A stretch of DNA of 11,244 bases from an uncultured Dialister sp. (GTDB lineage: Bacteria; Bacillota; Negativicutes; Veillonellales; Dialisteraceae), in contig CAKPUX010000060.1 of NCBI GenBank assembly GCA_934193095.1, positions 1 through 11,244 on the forward strand, in the 5' to 3' direction. The translations under genes were made by a program, and so were the position numbers. The notes beneath the pieces are model-generated. The model was not told where the DNA came from. It saw only the letters and a program-made list of their open reading frames with translations, and ran no database searches. Positions 6,199-11,244 of this stretch are shown here, piece by piece (within the stretch, counting starts at the first letter, position 1; every line of letters starts with the position of its first letter).

Positions 6199-6240
6199 GG
6201 GGACTAGAGATTAGGATCTTCAGACTTGGAGACTTCAGAC
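6199..6240. repeat. Short run of GACTAGAGATTAGG / GAGACTTCAGAC words
   Basis: Directly after the stop codon of the YbjN-like gene, words of the same dialects as at 5398-5490 occur (GGGGACTAGAGATTAGG, then CTTCAGACTTGGAGACTTC), ending at the terminator. This is another example of these words sitting at a gene's 3' end. Confidence 0.6.
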
Positions 6241-6280
6241 AAAAAGGACTTTTGATTCGCAAAAATCGAAAGTCCTTTTT
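6241..6280 (+). terminator. Strong factor-independent terminator after the YbjN-like gene
   Basis: AAAAAGGACTTT (6241-6252) pairs perfectly with AAAGTCCTTTTT (6269-6280), extended inward by a further five pairs including one G-T, with a six-base loop CGCAAA. It ends in five T on the plus strand; the run of A at the other end makes it potentially bidirectional. Confidence 0.9.
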
Positions 6281-6303
6281 CGTGTTCATGGAGCTATTAT
6301 TTT

Positions 6304-6316
6304 ACAGCCCCTTTTT
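6304..6316. repeat. 13-base direct repeat flanking the HipA-like cassette (left copy)
   Basis: ACAGCCCCTTTTT occurs here and again at 7630-7642, where it forms the 3' arm and T-tract of the terminator behind the HipA-like gene. The left copy has no matching 5' arm, so it is not a terminator itself. It may be a trace of how the cassette was inserted. Confidence 0.6.
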
Positions 6317-6341
6317 ACATCTAGTATTCCATGTCATAGGC

Positions 6342-6370
6342 TTGCAACGCCAAAAGACATTCCATATACT
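6342..6370 (+). promoter_or_regulatory. Promoter of the HipA-like gene
   Basis: TTGCAA (6342-6347, four of six) and TATACT (6365-6370, five of six) with a 17-base spacer, about 43 bases before the start codon. I saw no clear operator palindrome overlapping it. Confidence 0.6.
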
Positions 6371-6412
6371 AGACAAAGAAAGATTGTATTTAGATCAAAG
6401 AGGATACCATCT

Positions 6413-7591
6413 ATGAAATATACTTTCATGCAAAAAAACAACAAAGTGATGGACGTAGAAATGGATCCCTACTATGGAGATGTAGAAGAGATCCTGCAAG
6501 TACACGATTCTCGAAGAATTCCATTATCCGTTCAATATCGGGACAAAAGGATGAAAGAGAAAAAGGCTTTCCAGGAATGGATCAATTATAGAAACATTCC
6601 GAAAACAAGAGCACTTGCGGGAAGCGTATTTAAAAACACAGACATACGAATCAATTCATTGTCTCTAAAAAGTTTGGGACTCAACCTAAACGATCAATAC
6701 TGGTTTAAACCATACGGTAGCCTCATGCAGTGGGAAGATGTCAATTTCTTTGAAAATGACTTTTCAGGACATCCGCTCGGCATGAGTTTCCGAAATGAAA
6801 TCACCTCATGGGAACCTCCCACAGGATTTTCCCCTGACTACAGCTCCAATGGGAACCTGCCTAAATACTGGTTTATTCAGAATGACATACGCTATCTTGC
6901 CAAAGCAGGTAAAAAGCCGTACTATCAGCAAATTACCAATGAAATCATCGCAAGTAAAATTCTTCAAAAAGCAGAATTACCTCATGTAACTTATGAAGTA
7001 AAAAAAATAGAGAAAAATATCTACTCCATTTGTCCAACCTTTATTACCCCGGATACAGAATACATTCCAGCTTATGAAATTTTACAGGTACTTCCTTTTA
7101 AAAGGCAGGATGGAGCATACCGGCATTTCATCGCATGCGGAGAGAAGCTGGGCATTCCCCATGTCAAACAGGATATAGATGCCATGCTGCAATTTGATTA
7201 TCTCATCAATAATACAGACCGGCATTTCGGAAATTTTGGATTTATCCGCAATGTCAATACCCTGGAATTTCAAAGCGTAGCCCCCATTTTTGATAACGGC
7301 AATTCACTTTGGTTTGATTCACCCGTAGAATTGATCAGTCCATTCAAACAACCAGCTTATCCATTTTCAGAAAAACAGGAAAAACAGGTCAAACTAACCG
7401 ATTTCACAAATCACTGGTTTGAAAAGCTCCCTTCGGACTGGATCGAAAACACCATCCGGGAAGAACTTGCAAAAAATGAGCTGATAAGCAAAGAACGTGC
7501 TACCAAAATTAGTGCAACGGTAAAAATACTGCAAAGCAACCTGATCATTTATGCACATGCCCGAAAAAGAAAAGAAGAGCACCAGGAATAA
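6413..7591 (+). CDS. Orphan HipA-like serine/threonine kinase
   Basis: A 392-residue protein of the HipA/CtkA-type kinase fold. Residues 1-100 form a variable N-terminal region with the QYWF element typical of clostridial HipA-like proteins. The kinase part follows: a glycine-containing loop SSNGNLPK (144-151), YLAKAG with the likely ATP-binding Lys164, NEIIASKIL (177-184), and the catalytic stretch NNTDRHFGNFGFI (Asp269, Asn274). The metal-binding motif is IFDNGNSL (Asp294). Catalytic residues look intact. AAGAGG lies nine bases before the ATG. No HipB-like DNA-binding partner or other antitoxin gene is adjacent, so classical toxin-antitoxin autoregulation is not supported. The gene is visibly AT-rich and has a different codon taste from its GC-rich neighbours, suggesting horizontal acquisition. 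Substrate unknown. Confidence 0.85.
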   Translation: MKYTFMQKNNKVMDVEMDPYYGDVEEILQVHDSRRIPLSVQYRDKRMKEKKAFQEWINYRNIPKTRALAGSVFKNTDIRINSLSLKSLGLNLNDQYWFKPYGSLMQWEDVNFFENDFSGHPLGMSFRNEITSWEPPTGFSPDYSSNGNLPKYWFIQNDIRYLAKAGKKPYYQQITNEIIASKILQKAELPHVTYEVKKIEKNIYSICPTFITPDTEYIPAYEILQVLPFKRQDGAYRHFIACGEKLGIPHVKQDIDAMLQFDYLINNTDRHFGNFGFIRNVNTLEFQSVAPIFDNGNSLWFDSPVELISPFKQPAYPFSEKQEKQVKLTDFTNHWFEKLPSDWIENTIREELAKNELISKERATKISATVKILQSNLIIYAHARKRKEEHQE

Positions 7592-7594
7592 AAC

Positions 7595-7642
7595 AAAGGG
7601 GCTGTGAAGAAATGAATCCTCATTTCTTCACAGCCCCTTTTT
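7595..7642 (+). terminator. Long terminator after the HipA-like gene
   Basis: A perfect 21-bp stem (7595-7615 with 7620-7640), loop ATCC, ends in a T-tract. It starts four bases after the stop codon. It also faces the 3' end of the convergent gene at 7685 and could serve both. Its 3' arm contains the right copy of the ACAGCCCCTTTTT repeat. Confidence 0.92.
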
Positions 7643-7676
7643 GGTTTGTCCGTGTAAGAGCGGGAAGCAAGGCGAT

Positions 7677-7692
7677 CCTAGTCCCTAGTCAC
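7677..7692. repeat. Short CCTAGTCCCTAGTCAC word run at a gene 3' end
   Basis: Two units of the module D words overlap the stop codon of the minus-strand flavoprotein gene: read on the minus strand, GGTGACTAGGGACTAGG supplies Gly-Asp and the TAG stop. Confidence 0.6.
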
Positions 7693-8245
7693 CGATCTCG
7701 CAAAGCAGCTTCTTCGCATGCTCCTTTGCGAGCGCGACGAGCTTCTCTTTGTCGGCCTCGGTGGAAACGCCCGGGATGAACATCGCGCCATAGGTCAGGA
7801 TCGGCTTGGCCATTTCCATACCGGTCATAGCCGCCATGACATAGAAGTTATCGAAGAATTCATCGAGCGTGTGACCCATACCCGCGGTGCTGTATGCGCC
7901 ATCTGGAGCGCCGGCGGTCGCAGAGATGATGAGCTTCTTGCCCTTGAGCCCGGTCGCGCCTTCGCCGTGTGCAAAGCCCGGTGTGAAGACTTCTTCGTAC
8001 CAGTGCTTCAGCATGGCCGGTGCATTGAACCAGTAGACAGGGAACTGGAAGACGATGGTATCGGCCTCTTTCAGGAGAGCCTGCTCCGCTGCCACATCCA
8101 GATGGCAGCAGCCCTTCTCTGCAATATCATCGATCGCGATCGATGCACCGCCTTCGGCAGCCTTTTTCAGCTCTTCCAGAATGGTCTTGTTCATGATCGA
8201 GCGTTCCAAATGCGGATGACCGGAAATTACAATAACCTTTGCCAT
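7685..8245 (-). CDS. NAD(P)H-dependent flavoprotein oxidoreductase (MdaB/KefF/NQO1 type)
   Basis: A 186-residue cytosolic flavodoxin-fold enzyme, expected to reduce quinones or similar compounds by two-electron transfer from NAD(P)H using FMN or FAD. Landmarks: VIVISGHPHLERS (4-16) with the phosphate-binding loop, the family stretch FQFPVYWFNAPAMLKHWYE (from residue 71) followed by GFAHG, and TAGAPDGAYSTAGMGHTLDEFF, the flavin/substrate loop. GAAGGAATC precedes the ATG at 8245. It is divergent from the def-like gene. It forms a single-gene unit, convergent with the HipA-like gene. The exact substrate cannot be told from sequence; detoxification of quinones is the usual proposal. Confidence 0.9.
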   Translation of the reverse strand: MAKVIVISGHPHLERSIMNKTILEELKKAAEGGASIAIDDIAEKGCCHLDVAAEQALLKEADTIVFQFPVYWFNAPAMLKHWYEEVFTPGFAHGEGATGLKGKKLIISATAGAPDGAYSTAGMGHTLDEFFDNFYVMAAMTGMEMAKPILTYGAMFIPGVSTEADKEKLVALAKEHAKKLLCEIGD

Positions 8246-8268
8246 AATGATTCCTTCTTTCGTATAAT
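8239..8268 (+). promoter_or_regulatory. Promoter of the def-like gene, overlapping the divergent start codon
   Basis: TTGCCA (8239-8244, five of six) and a perfect TATAAT (8263-8268) with an 18-base spacer. The -35 hexamer overlaps the start codon (8245-8243) of the divergent flavoprotein gene. The leader to the def start at 8380 is about 105 bases and contains an imperfect GC hairpin (GCCGG ... CCGGC, around 8293-8327). Confidence 0.55.
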
Positions 8269-8379
8269 AGAAAAAAGCAGATTCAATGGGTCCTGCCGGT
8301 TCAAAAGGACTCTCAAAACAGGCCGGCGGCCCCTTTTCCCCATTTTACCACGTTCCCCCTCCCACAGAAAGGACATCCC

Positions 8380-8790
8380 ATGAAACGAGACATTGTGAAA
8401 GACATCATATTTCTTCAGCAGAAGGCTGCGCCCGCCACTTTCGAGGACAAGGCCATCGCCGAAGACCTGAAAGACACCCTCGCCGCCCATAGAGACACCT
8501 GCGCGGGGCTCGCCGCGAACATGATCGGCTTTGCCAAAGCCATCATCGCCTTCCGCCAGGGGAAGGATATCGTCATCATGTACAATCCCGAGCGCCTTTC
8601 CGCTGCCCGCCCCTACGAAGCCGAGGAGGGCTGCCTCTCCCTTTCCGGCCAGCGGAAGACCACACGCTATGAGGAGATCGAGATCAAGTACCGCGACCAG
8701 CTTTTCCGCATGAAGAAAAAGAGATTCAAAGGCTTCGTCGCAGAAGTCATCCAGCACGAGATGGATCATCTGGAAGGAAAGTTAATTTAG
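8380..8790 (+). CDS. def: Short peptide deformylase-like protein (variant motif I)
   Basis: Deformylases remove the formyl group from the initiator methionine of new proteins. The 136-residue product is shorter than classical bacterial deformylases (about 150-190). Motif II is intact (EEGCLSLSG, metal Cys85), as is motif III (QHEMDHLEG, His126, Glu127, His130). Motif I reads GLAANMIG (43-50), where the canonical GLAAPQVG has a Gln that helps hold the catalytic water; here it is Met48. I recall this form from clostridial short deformylases, so it may be a genuine subfamily with altered activity rather than decay. Start at 8380 has AGAAAGGA eight bases upstream. Its TAG stop lies inside repeat module A. 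The essential cellular deformylase may be encoded elsewhere. Confidence 0.87.
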   Translation: MKRDIVKDIIFLQQKAAPATFEDKAIAEDLKDTLAAHRDTCAGLAANMIGFAKAIIAFRQGKDIVIMYNPERLSAARPYEAEEGCLSLSGQRKTTRYEEIEIKYRDQLFRMKKKRFKGFVAEVIQHEMDHLEGKLI

Positions 8791-9130
8791 CCCCTGAGGC
8801 ATGCCGTCCTTTGATTGCATGCGAAAGAGGGGAGCAGGTTCTATAGGTTCTACGGGTTCAAAGAGGTTGGTGCGGCGCAAATAATAATGAAGCGCCGCGG
8901 AGTTTTGATAGCGCTTCGCGCTGTCGTCATTTCGAGCGTAGCCGAGAAATCTATATTGCAGAACGCTCATTGCCTGATGTGAGGCAGCACCAAGACAACG
9001 TTTCCCCTCAGCGCATACACGCTGATTCCTGCAGGGCAATAGAGATCCCTCGGCTGCGCTCGGGATGACGATACCGAAGAACCCCAGTCACTAGTCACTC
9101 CTAATCCCCAATCCCTAATCCCTAGCCACT
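8786..9130. repeat. Full-length composite repeat between def and the FliB-like gene (A-E-B-C-D)
   Basis: All modules are present in order. Module A is at 8786-8827 (TTTAGCCCC ... CCGTCCTTTGATTGC ... GCGAAAG). GGTTCTATAGGTTCTACGGG words follow (8836-8866), then GC module B (8866-8908). The MITE-like element is at 8923-9074, and CCAGTCACTAGTCAC / CCCTAATCCCTAGCC words at 9081-9130. The first bases include the def stop codon. No gene or clear promoter lies in this 372-base gap, so the FliB-like gene's promoter is not identified. Confidence 0.75.
8923..9074. mobile_element. MITE-like element with terminal inverted repeats (copy 2)
   Basis: The left end (8923-8965, GTCGTCATTTCGAGCG ...) is the approximate reverse complement of the right end (9036-9074, ... 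CGCTCGGGATGACGATAC). It encloses about 70 bases that do not resemble the interior of copy 1 at 143-311. The right arm has the 'CCCTCGG' variant of the family, the left arm 'TTTCGAG'. No coding sequence inside. Confidence 0.6.
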
Positions 9131-9162
9131 CATTCCTTATTTTTTGAAAGAAGGCATCCCCC

Positions 9163-10095
9163 ATGTCCCTGACCATTTTCCCCACATTCTTCCCTGACTT
9201 CCACTGCAAGGCGGGCGCTTGCCGGCACACCTGCTGCCAGACATGGGAGATCGACATCGACGAAGACACGAAGAAGTATTATCAGAATCTCAAGAGTCCG
9301 CTGTGTCAGGAAATCCAGCGATGGATGGGAACGTCGGAGGATGGATCCACCTGTTTCAAGCTGAACGAGAAAGGCTACTGCCATTTCCTGAACAAAGACG
9401 GTCTCTGCCGTCTGGTACTGGAGCTCGGCGAGGATGCGCTCTGCGACATCTGCCGGGAGCACCCGCGTTTCTACAAATATTTGGACGGCGCCGAGCTCTC
9501 GGGCACGGGACTCTGCTGCGAGCGCACGGTGGAGCAGATCGCCGGGCATCTGCCCCTCACATTCGAGCTTCTGGATCCGGAAGCAGCCGAACAGAAACCC
9601 ATGACCGTGACATTTTCCCAGCTCATGGATGAACTGCTTCTTCCCCTCTCCGAGGAAGAATGCCATTTCACCCTCGACCTTTCCCCCAAAGCCGTGTCCG
9701 CCATGCTGGATGCGATGGCAGACACGGAGCCCATTGATGCCGCATGGACGAAGGATCTCTCCTGGATGCAGGCATGCGCCGAAGACTTGGTGGACAAGGC
9801 CAAGGCGCACCCGCCCAAAGTCCCTGCAGGATTCTGGGATGCCATCTACCAGTACATCATCTATCGCCAGCTGGACCTTGCGAGCCCCGAGGACTGGGAG
9901 CAGCCTGCCGTTCCCGTCTCCGTACTCGCCCGGTTTGCCGCGGAAAGTACGCTCTTCATCTACCTCGAGGCCGTGCGCACAGGCGATCCCTTCCGCGCCG
10001 TCTCCCGCTGGTCAGAGCAGATCGAGTACGATACGGACAATTGGAGAGATCAGATCGAGGAGCTGACTTCTCATTTCCTAATCTCTAATCACTAG
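9163..10095 (+). CDS. FliB-family (flagellin lysine-N-methylase-like) cysteine-rich protein
   Basis: A 310-residue protein whose first 125 residues carry the FliB cysteine pattern. FHCKAGACRHTCCQTWEIDID has Cys15, Cys20, Cys24 and Cys25. CHFLNKDGLCRL has Cys73 and Cys82, LGEDALCDICREHPRFY has Cys94 and Cys97, and a GLCCE pair is at 118-119. In Salmonella, FliB methylates flagellin lysines; the cysteines are thought to bind an iron-sulfur cluster. No flagellar gene is nearby, so the substrate here is unknown and the name should be taken as a family label. The C-terminal half is helical and less conserved. GAAAGAAGG precedes the ATG. The last residues (from about SHFLISNH) and the stop codon are encoded by repeat words that continue into the gap. 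Confidence 0.8.
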   Translation: MSLTIFPTFFPDFHCKAGACRHTCCQTWEIDIDEDTKKYYQNLKSPLCQEIQRWMGTSEDGSTCFKLNEKGYCHFLNKDGLCRLVLELGEDALCDICREHPRFYKYLDGAELSGTGLCCERTVEQIAGHLPLTFELLDPEAAEQKPMTVTFSQLMDELLLPLSEEECHFTLDLSPKAVSAMLDAMADTEPIDAAWTKDLSWMQACAEDLVDKAKAHPPKVPAGFWDAIYQYIIYRQLDLASPEDWEQPAVPVSVLARFAAESTLFIYLEAVRTGDPFRAVSRWSEQIEYDTDNWRDQIEELTSHFLISNH

Positions 10096-10124
10096 TCACT
10101 AATCCCTAGTCACTAGTCCCCCTC
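10070..10124. repeat. CTAATCACTAGTCAC word run across the FliB-like stop codon
   Basis: About five ~10-base words of module D type (CATTTCCTAATCTCTAATC, ACTAGTCACTAATCCCTAG, CACTAGT). They begin inside the last codons of the FliB-like gene and fill most of the 50-base gap to the nucleoside phosphorylase. Confidence 0.65.
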
Positions 10125-10145
10125 ATTGACAGAAAGGCCTCCCTC

Positions 10146-10883
10146 ATGACTCCATTCGATCCCGCGCCCGGGCTCATCGCTCCGGACTTCGAACAGCTTT
10201 CCCTTCATCTGCCCGCCCGCTGCCTCTTCGCCTTCCTGAGCGAAGCGCGCATCGAGCGCTTTGCCAGGGAAAAAGGCGGAACGCCCCTCGGACGCTTCGC
10301 CTCGATCACGAAAAGCTTCCCCATCTATGAGCTCCAGACGCCAGACGGCTCCATCGCACTCATGCAGGCCCCCGTCGGTGCGCCTGCGGCCGTTCTGATG
10401 GAGGAGCGTCTCTATGCCTACGGCGCAGAAAAGATCCTCGCCATCGGCTGCTGCGGCGCGCTCACGGGCCTTCCGGAGAATGCCTTTCTCCCTGTAATGA
10501 AAGCCTTCCGCGAGGAAGGGACATCCTTCCACTATCAGGAGGCTGGCGACTGGATCTTCTTCGATGAAGCCCCGCGCCTTCGCATCGAGGCATGGATGAA
10601 AGAGAAGGGCATCCCCTTCACGCCTGCTGTCACATGGACAAGCGACGGCTTCTTTCGCGAGACGAAGGAAAAAATAAAAGCCCGCCGCAAGGCAGGCTGT
10701 AATGTCGTCGATATGGAAGCCGCAGCACTCGCTGCGTGCGCCCGCTTCCGCGGGAAGGAATTCGCACAGATCCTCTTCACCGCAGATACGCTTTCCTCTC
10801 TCTCCCATGATCAGCGCGGCTGGGGCTACCGCGGAAGAAACGCTGCGCTGGAAATTGGGATGGAATCATTAAAAGTCATGTGA
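10146..10883 (+). CDS. Nucleoside phosphorylase (PNP/UDP family, uridine phosphorylase-like)
   Basis: A 245-residue cytosolic enzyme of the PNP/UDP phosphorylase family, which cleaves a nucleoside with phosphate to base and (deoxy)ribose-1-phosphate. Visible landmarks: APVGAPAAVLMEERL (75-89, substrate/phosphate region), ILAIGCCGAL (97-106), REEGTSFHY (122-130), WTSDGFFRE (164-172) and the family signature VVDMEAAAL (187-195; Glu191 binds the ribose). The Asp usual in purine enzymes of the hexameric class is replaced by Thr in FTADTLSS, so uridine or another pyrimidine nucleoside is more likely, though not proven. AGAAAGG precedes the ATG; the gene follows the FliB-like gene by 50 bases and may be cotranscribed. 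No transporter or salvage partner is in view. Confidence 0.85.
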   Translation: MTPFDPAPGLIAPDFEQLSLHLPARCLFAFLSEARIERFAREKGGTPLGRFASITKSFPIYELQTPDGSIALMQAPVGAPAAVLMEERLYAYGAEKILAIGCCGALTGLPENAFLPVMKAFREEGTSFHYQEAGDWIFFDEAPRLRIEAWMKEKGIPFTPAVTWTSDGFFRETKEKIKARRKAGCNVVDMEAAALAACARFRGKEFAQILFTADTLSSLSHDQRGWGYRGRNAALEIGMESLKVM

Positions 10884-10896
10884 GTGCAGGTTCAGA

Positions 10897-10938
10897 GTTA
10901 GCCGCTCGGGCATACCGTCCTTTGATTGCGTGTGAAAG
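10897..10938. repeat. Module A repeat downstream of the nucleoside phosphorylase
   Basis: GTTAGCCGCTCGGGCATACC followed by GTCCTTTGATTGCGTGTGAA and AG. It is closest to the copy at 8786-8827 and related to 1645-1687 and 3806-3847; all four are in the same orientation relative to this strand. Confidence 0.75.
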
Positions 10939-10944
10939 CTCTGC

Positions 10945-11166
10945 GCAAATGAGGAATTAGAAATGAGAAATTAGAAATGGTGGTGGCGGCTTCGCCGCGA
11001 GTATATATGGGGCGATGCCCGAAAGTAGTATTCAGTCACCAGTCACTTGAGGCTGGTGACTAAATACTACCTTTGGGCATCGCCACCATCTTTACTTCGC
11101 GGCGCTTCCATATTTTTATGCGCCGCACCACCATTTCGCATTTCTCATTCCTCATTTCTCATTTGC
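10945..11166. repeat. ~220-base near-symmetric palindrome
   Basis: The outer arms 10945-10985 and 11126-11166 are both 41 bases and largely complementary (GCAAATGAGG... against ...CTCATTTGC). Inner arms 10994-11010 and 11086-11103 match with one gap. The centre 11011-11042 pairs with 11053-11084 over 32 bases with three imperfect positions, leaving a 10-base loop. The only asymmetry is that the right arm carries a longer GC module (11104-11125). The right end abuts the stop codon of the next gene at 11167. Its right half is also found alone at 5494-5575. Confidence 0.88.
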
Positions 11167-11244
11167 TTACCATCCCGCCGGAAGCATCCCGGCCATGCTG
11201 GCCAGTGCGTAAAGACCGGCCGCAGAGAAAATGACGATGAGGAG
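11167..11244 (-). CDS. C-terminal end of a membrane protein (partial)
   Basis: An open frame enters from the window edge on the minus strand and stops at TAA 11169-11167. The visible 25 residues (LLIVIFSAAGLYALASMAGM, then LPAGW) are hydrophobic and consistent with a last transmembrane helix. Too short to name. The gene's 3' end coincides with the edge of the palindrome, as for other genes here. Confidence 0.5.
   Translation of the reverse strand, partial: LLIVIFSAAGLYALASMAGMLPAGW

Noticed and set aside
6370..6412. HipB-type antitoxin or small partner gene beside the HipA-like kinase
   Set aside because: The 5' leader is only ~40 bases and the terminator starts four bases after the kinase stop, leaving no room for a partner gene on either side.
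8285..8340. Riboswitch or terminator in the def leader
   Set aside because: Only a weak GCCGG/CCGGC hairpin with a large loop and a CCCCTTTTCCCC tail; it matches no riboswitch core that I recognise.
1..11244. tRNA, rRNA or phage integration site
   Set aside because: No cloverleaf with GTTCRANNC and CCA-type ends, no rRNA motifs and no integrase were seen on either strand.

Overview
The window reads as a stretch of chromosome from a moderately GC-rich, Firmicutes-type anaerobe. The protein families fit: a Thermotoga/Bacillus-type DAHP synthase, a short 'GLAANMIG' deformylase, a FliB-family protein and a clostridial-type HipA kinase. My best guess is a Negativicutes member (Dialister/Megasphaera-like), but that is an inference; no rRNA or species marker is present. 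Ten protein genes are supported, plus one partial gene at the right edge and one unannotated leader peptide.

Left part (minus strand, read right to left): aroF - tyrA - aroB - aroA, a chorismate/tyrosine block. Upstream of aroF, about 230 bases hold a complete apparent attenuator. It has a sigma-70 promoter (TTGACA, 17-base spacer, TATACT), a ribosome binding site, a 40-codon leader ORF with 7 Tyr codons including three in a row, and a GC-rich hairpin followed by six T. This looks like ribosome-mediated, tyrosine-sensing attenuation of the pathway that makes tyrosine. It is the most interesting system in the window, because Firmicutes usually sense tyrosine with T-box RNAs. tyrA overlaps aroB by 20 bases; the other junctions are wide and filled with repeats.

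Middle part: a YbjN-like protein gene (+) with its own promoter and strong terminator, then an AT-rich orphan HipA-like kinase gene (+) with its own promoter and a 21-bp terminator. A 13-base direct repeat brackets the kinase cassette, which looks acquired. A minus-strand NAD(P)H:quinone-type flavoprotein gene converges on it.

Right part (+): def-like deformylase, a FliB-like Cys-rich protein, and a nucleoside phosphorylase. At the very edge is the C-terminus of a minus-strand membrane protein.

Almost every intergenic space is built from the same repeat modules in a constant order. Module A is a ~42-base unit (GTTAGCC ... CCTTTGAT ... GAAAG). Next come ~10-base TAG/TGA-rich words of several dialects, then module B, a GC hairpin. 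Module C, sometimes present, is a 150-170-base element with ~40-base terminal inverted repeats. Module D is a run of CACTAGT / CCCTAGC words. These runs sit directly at the 3' ends of most genes and in several cases supply the stop codon and last residues. The copy at 10945-11166 is an almost symmetric ~220-base palindrome.
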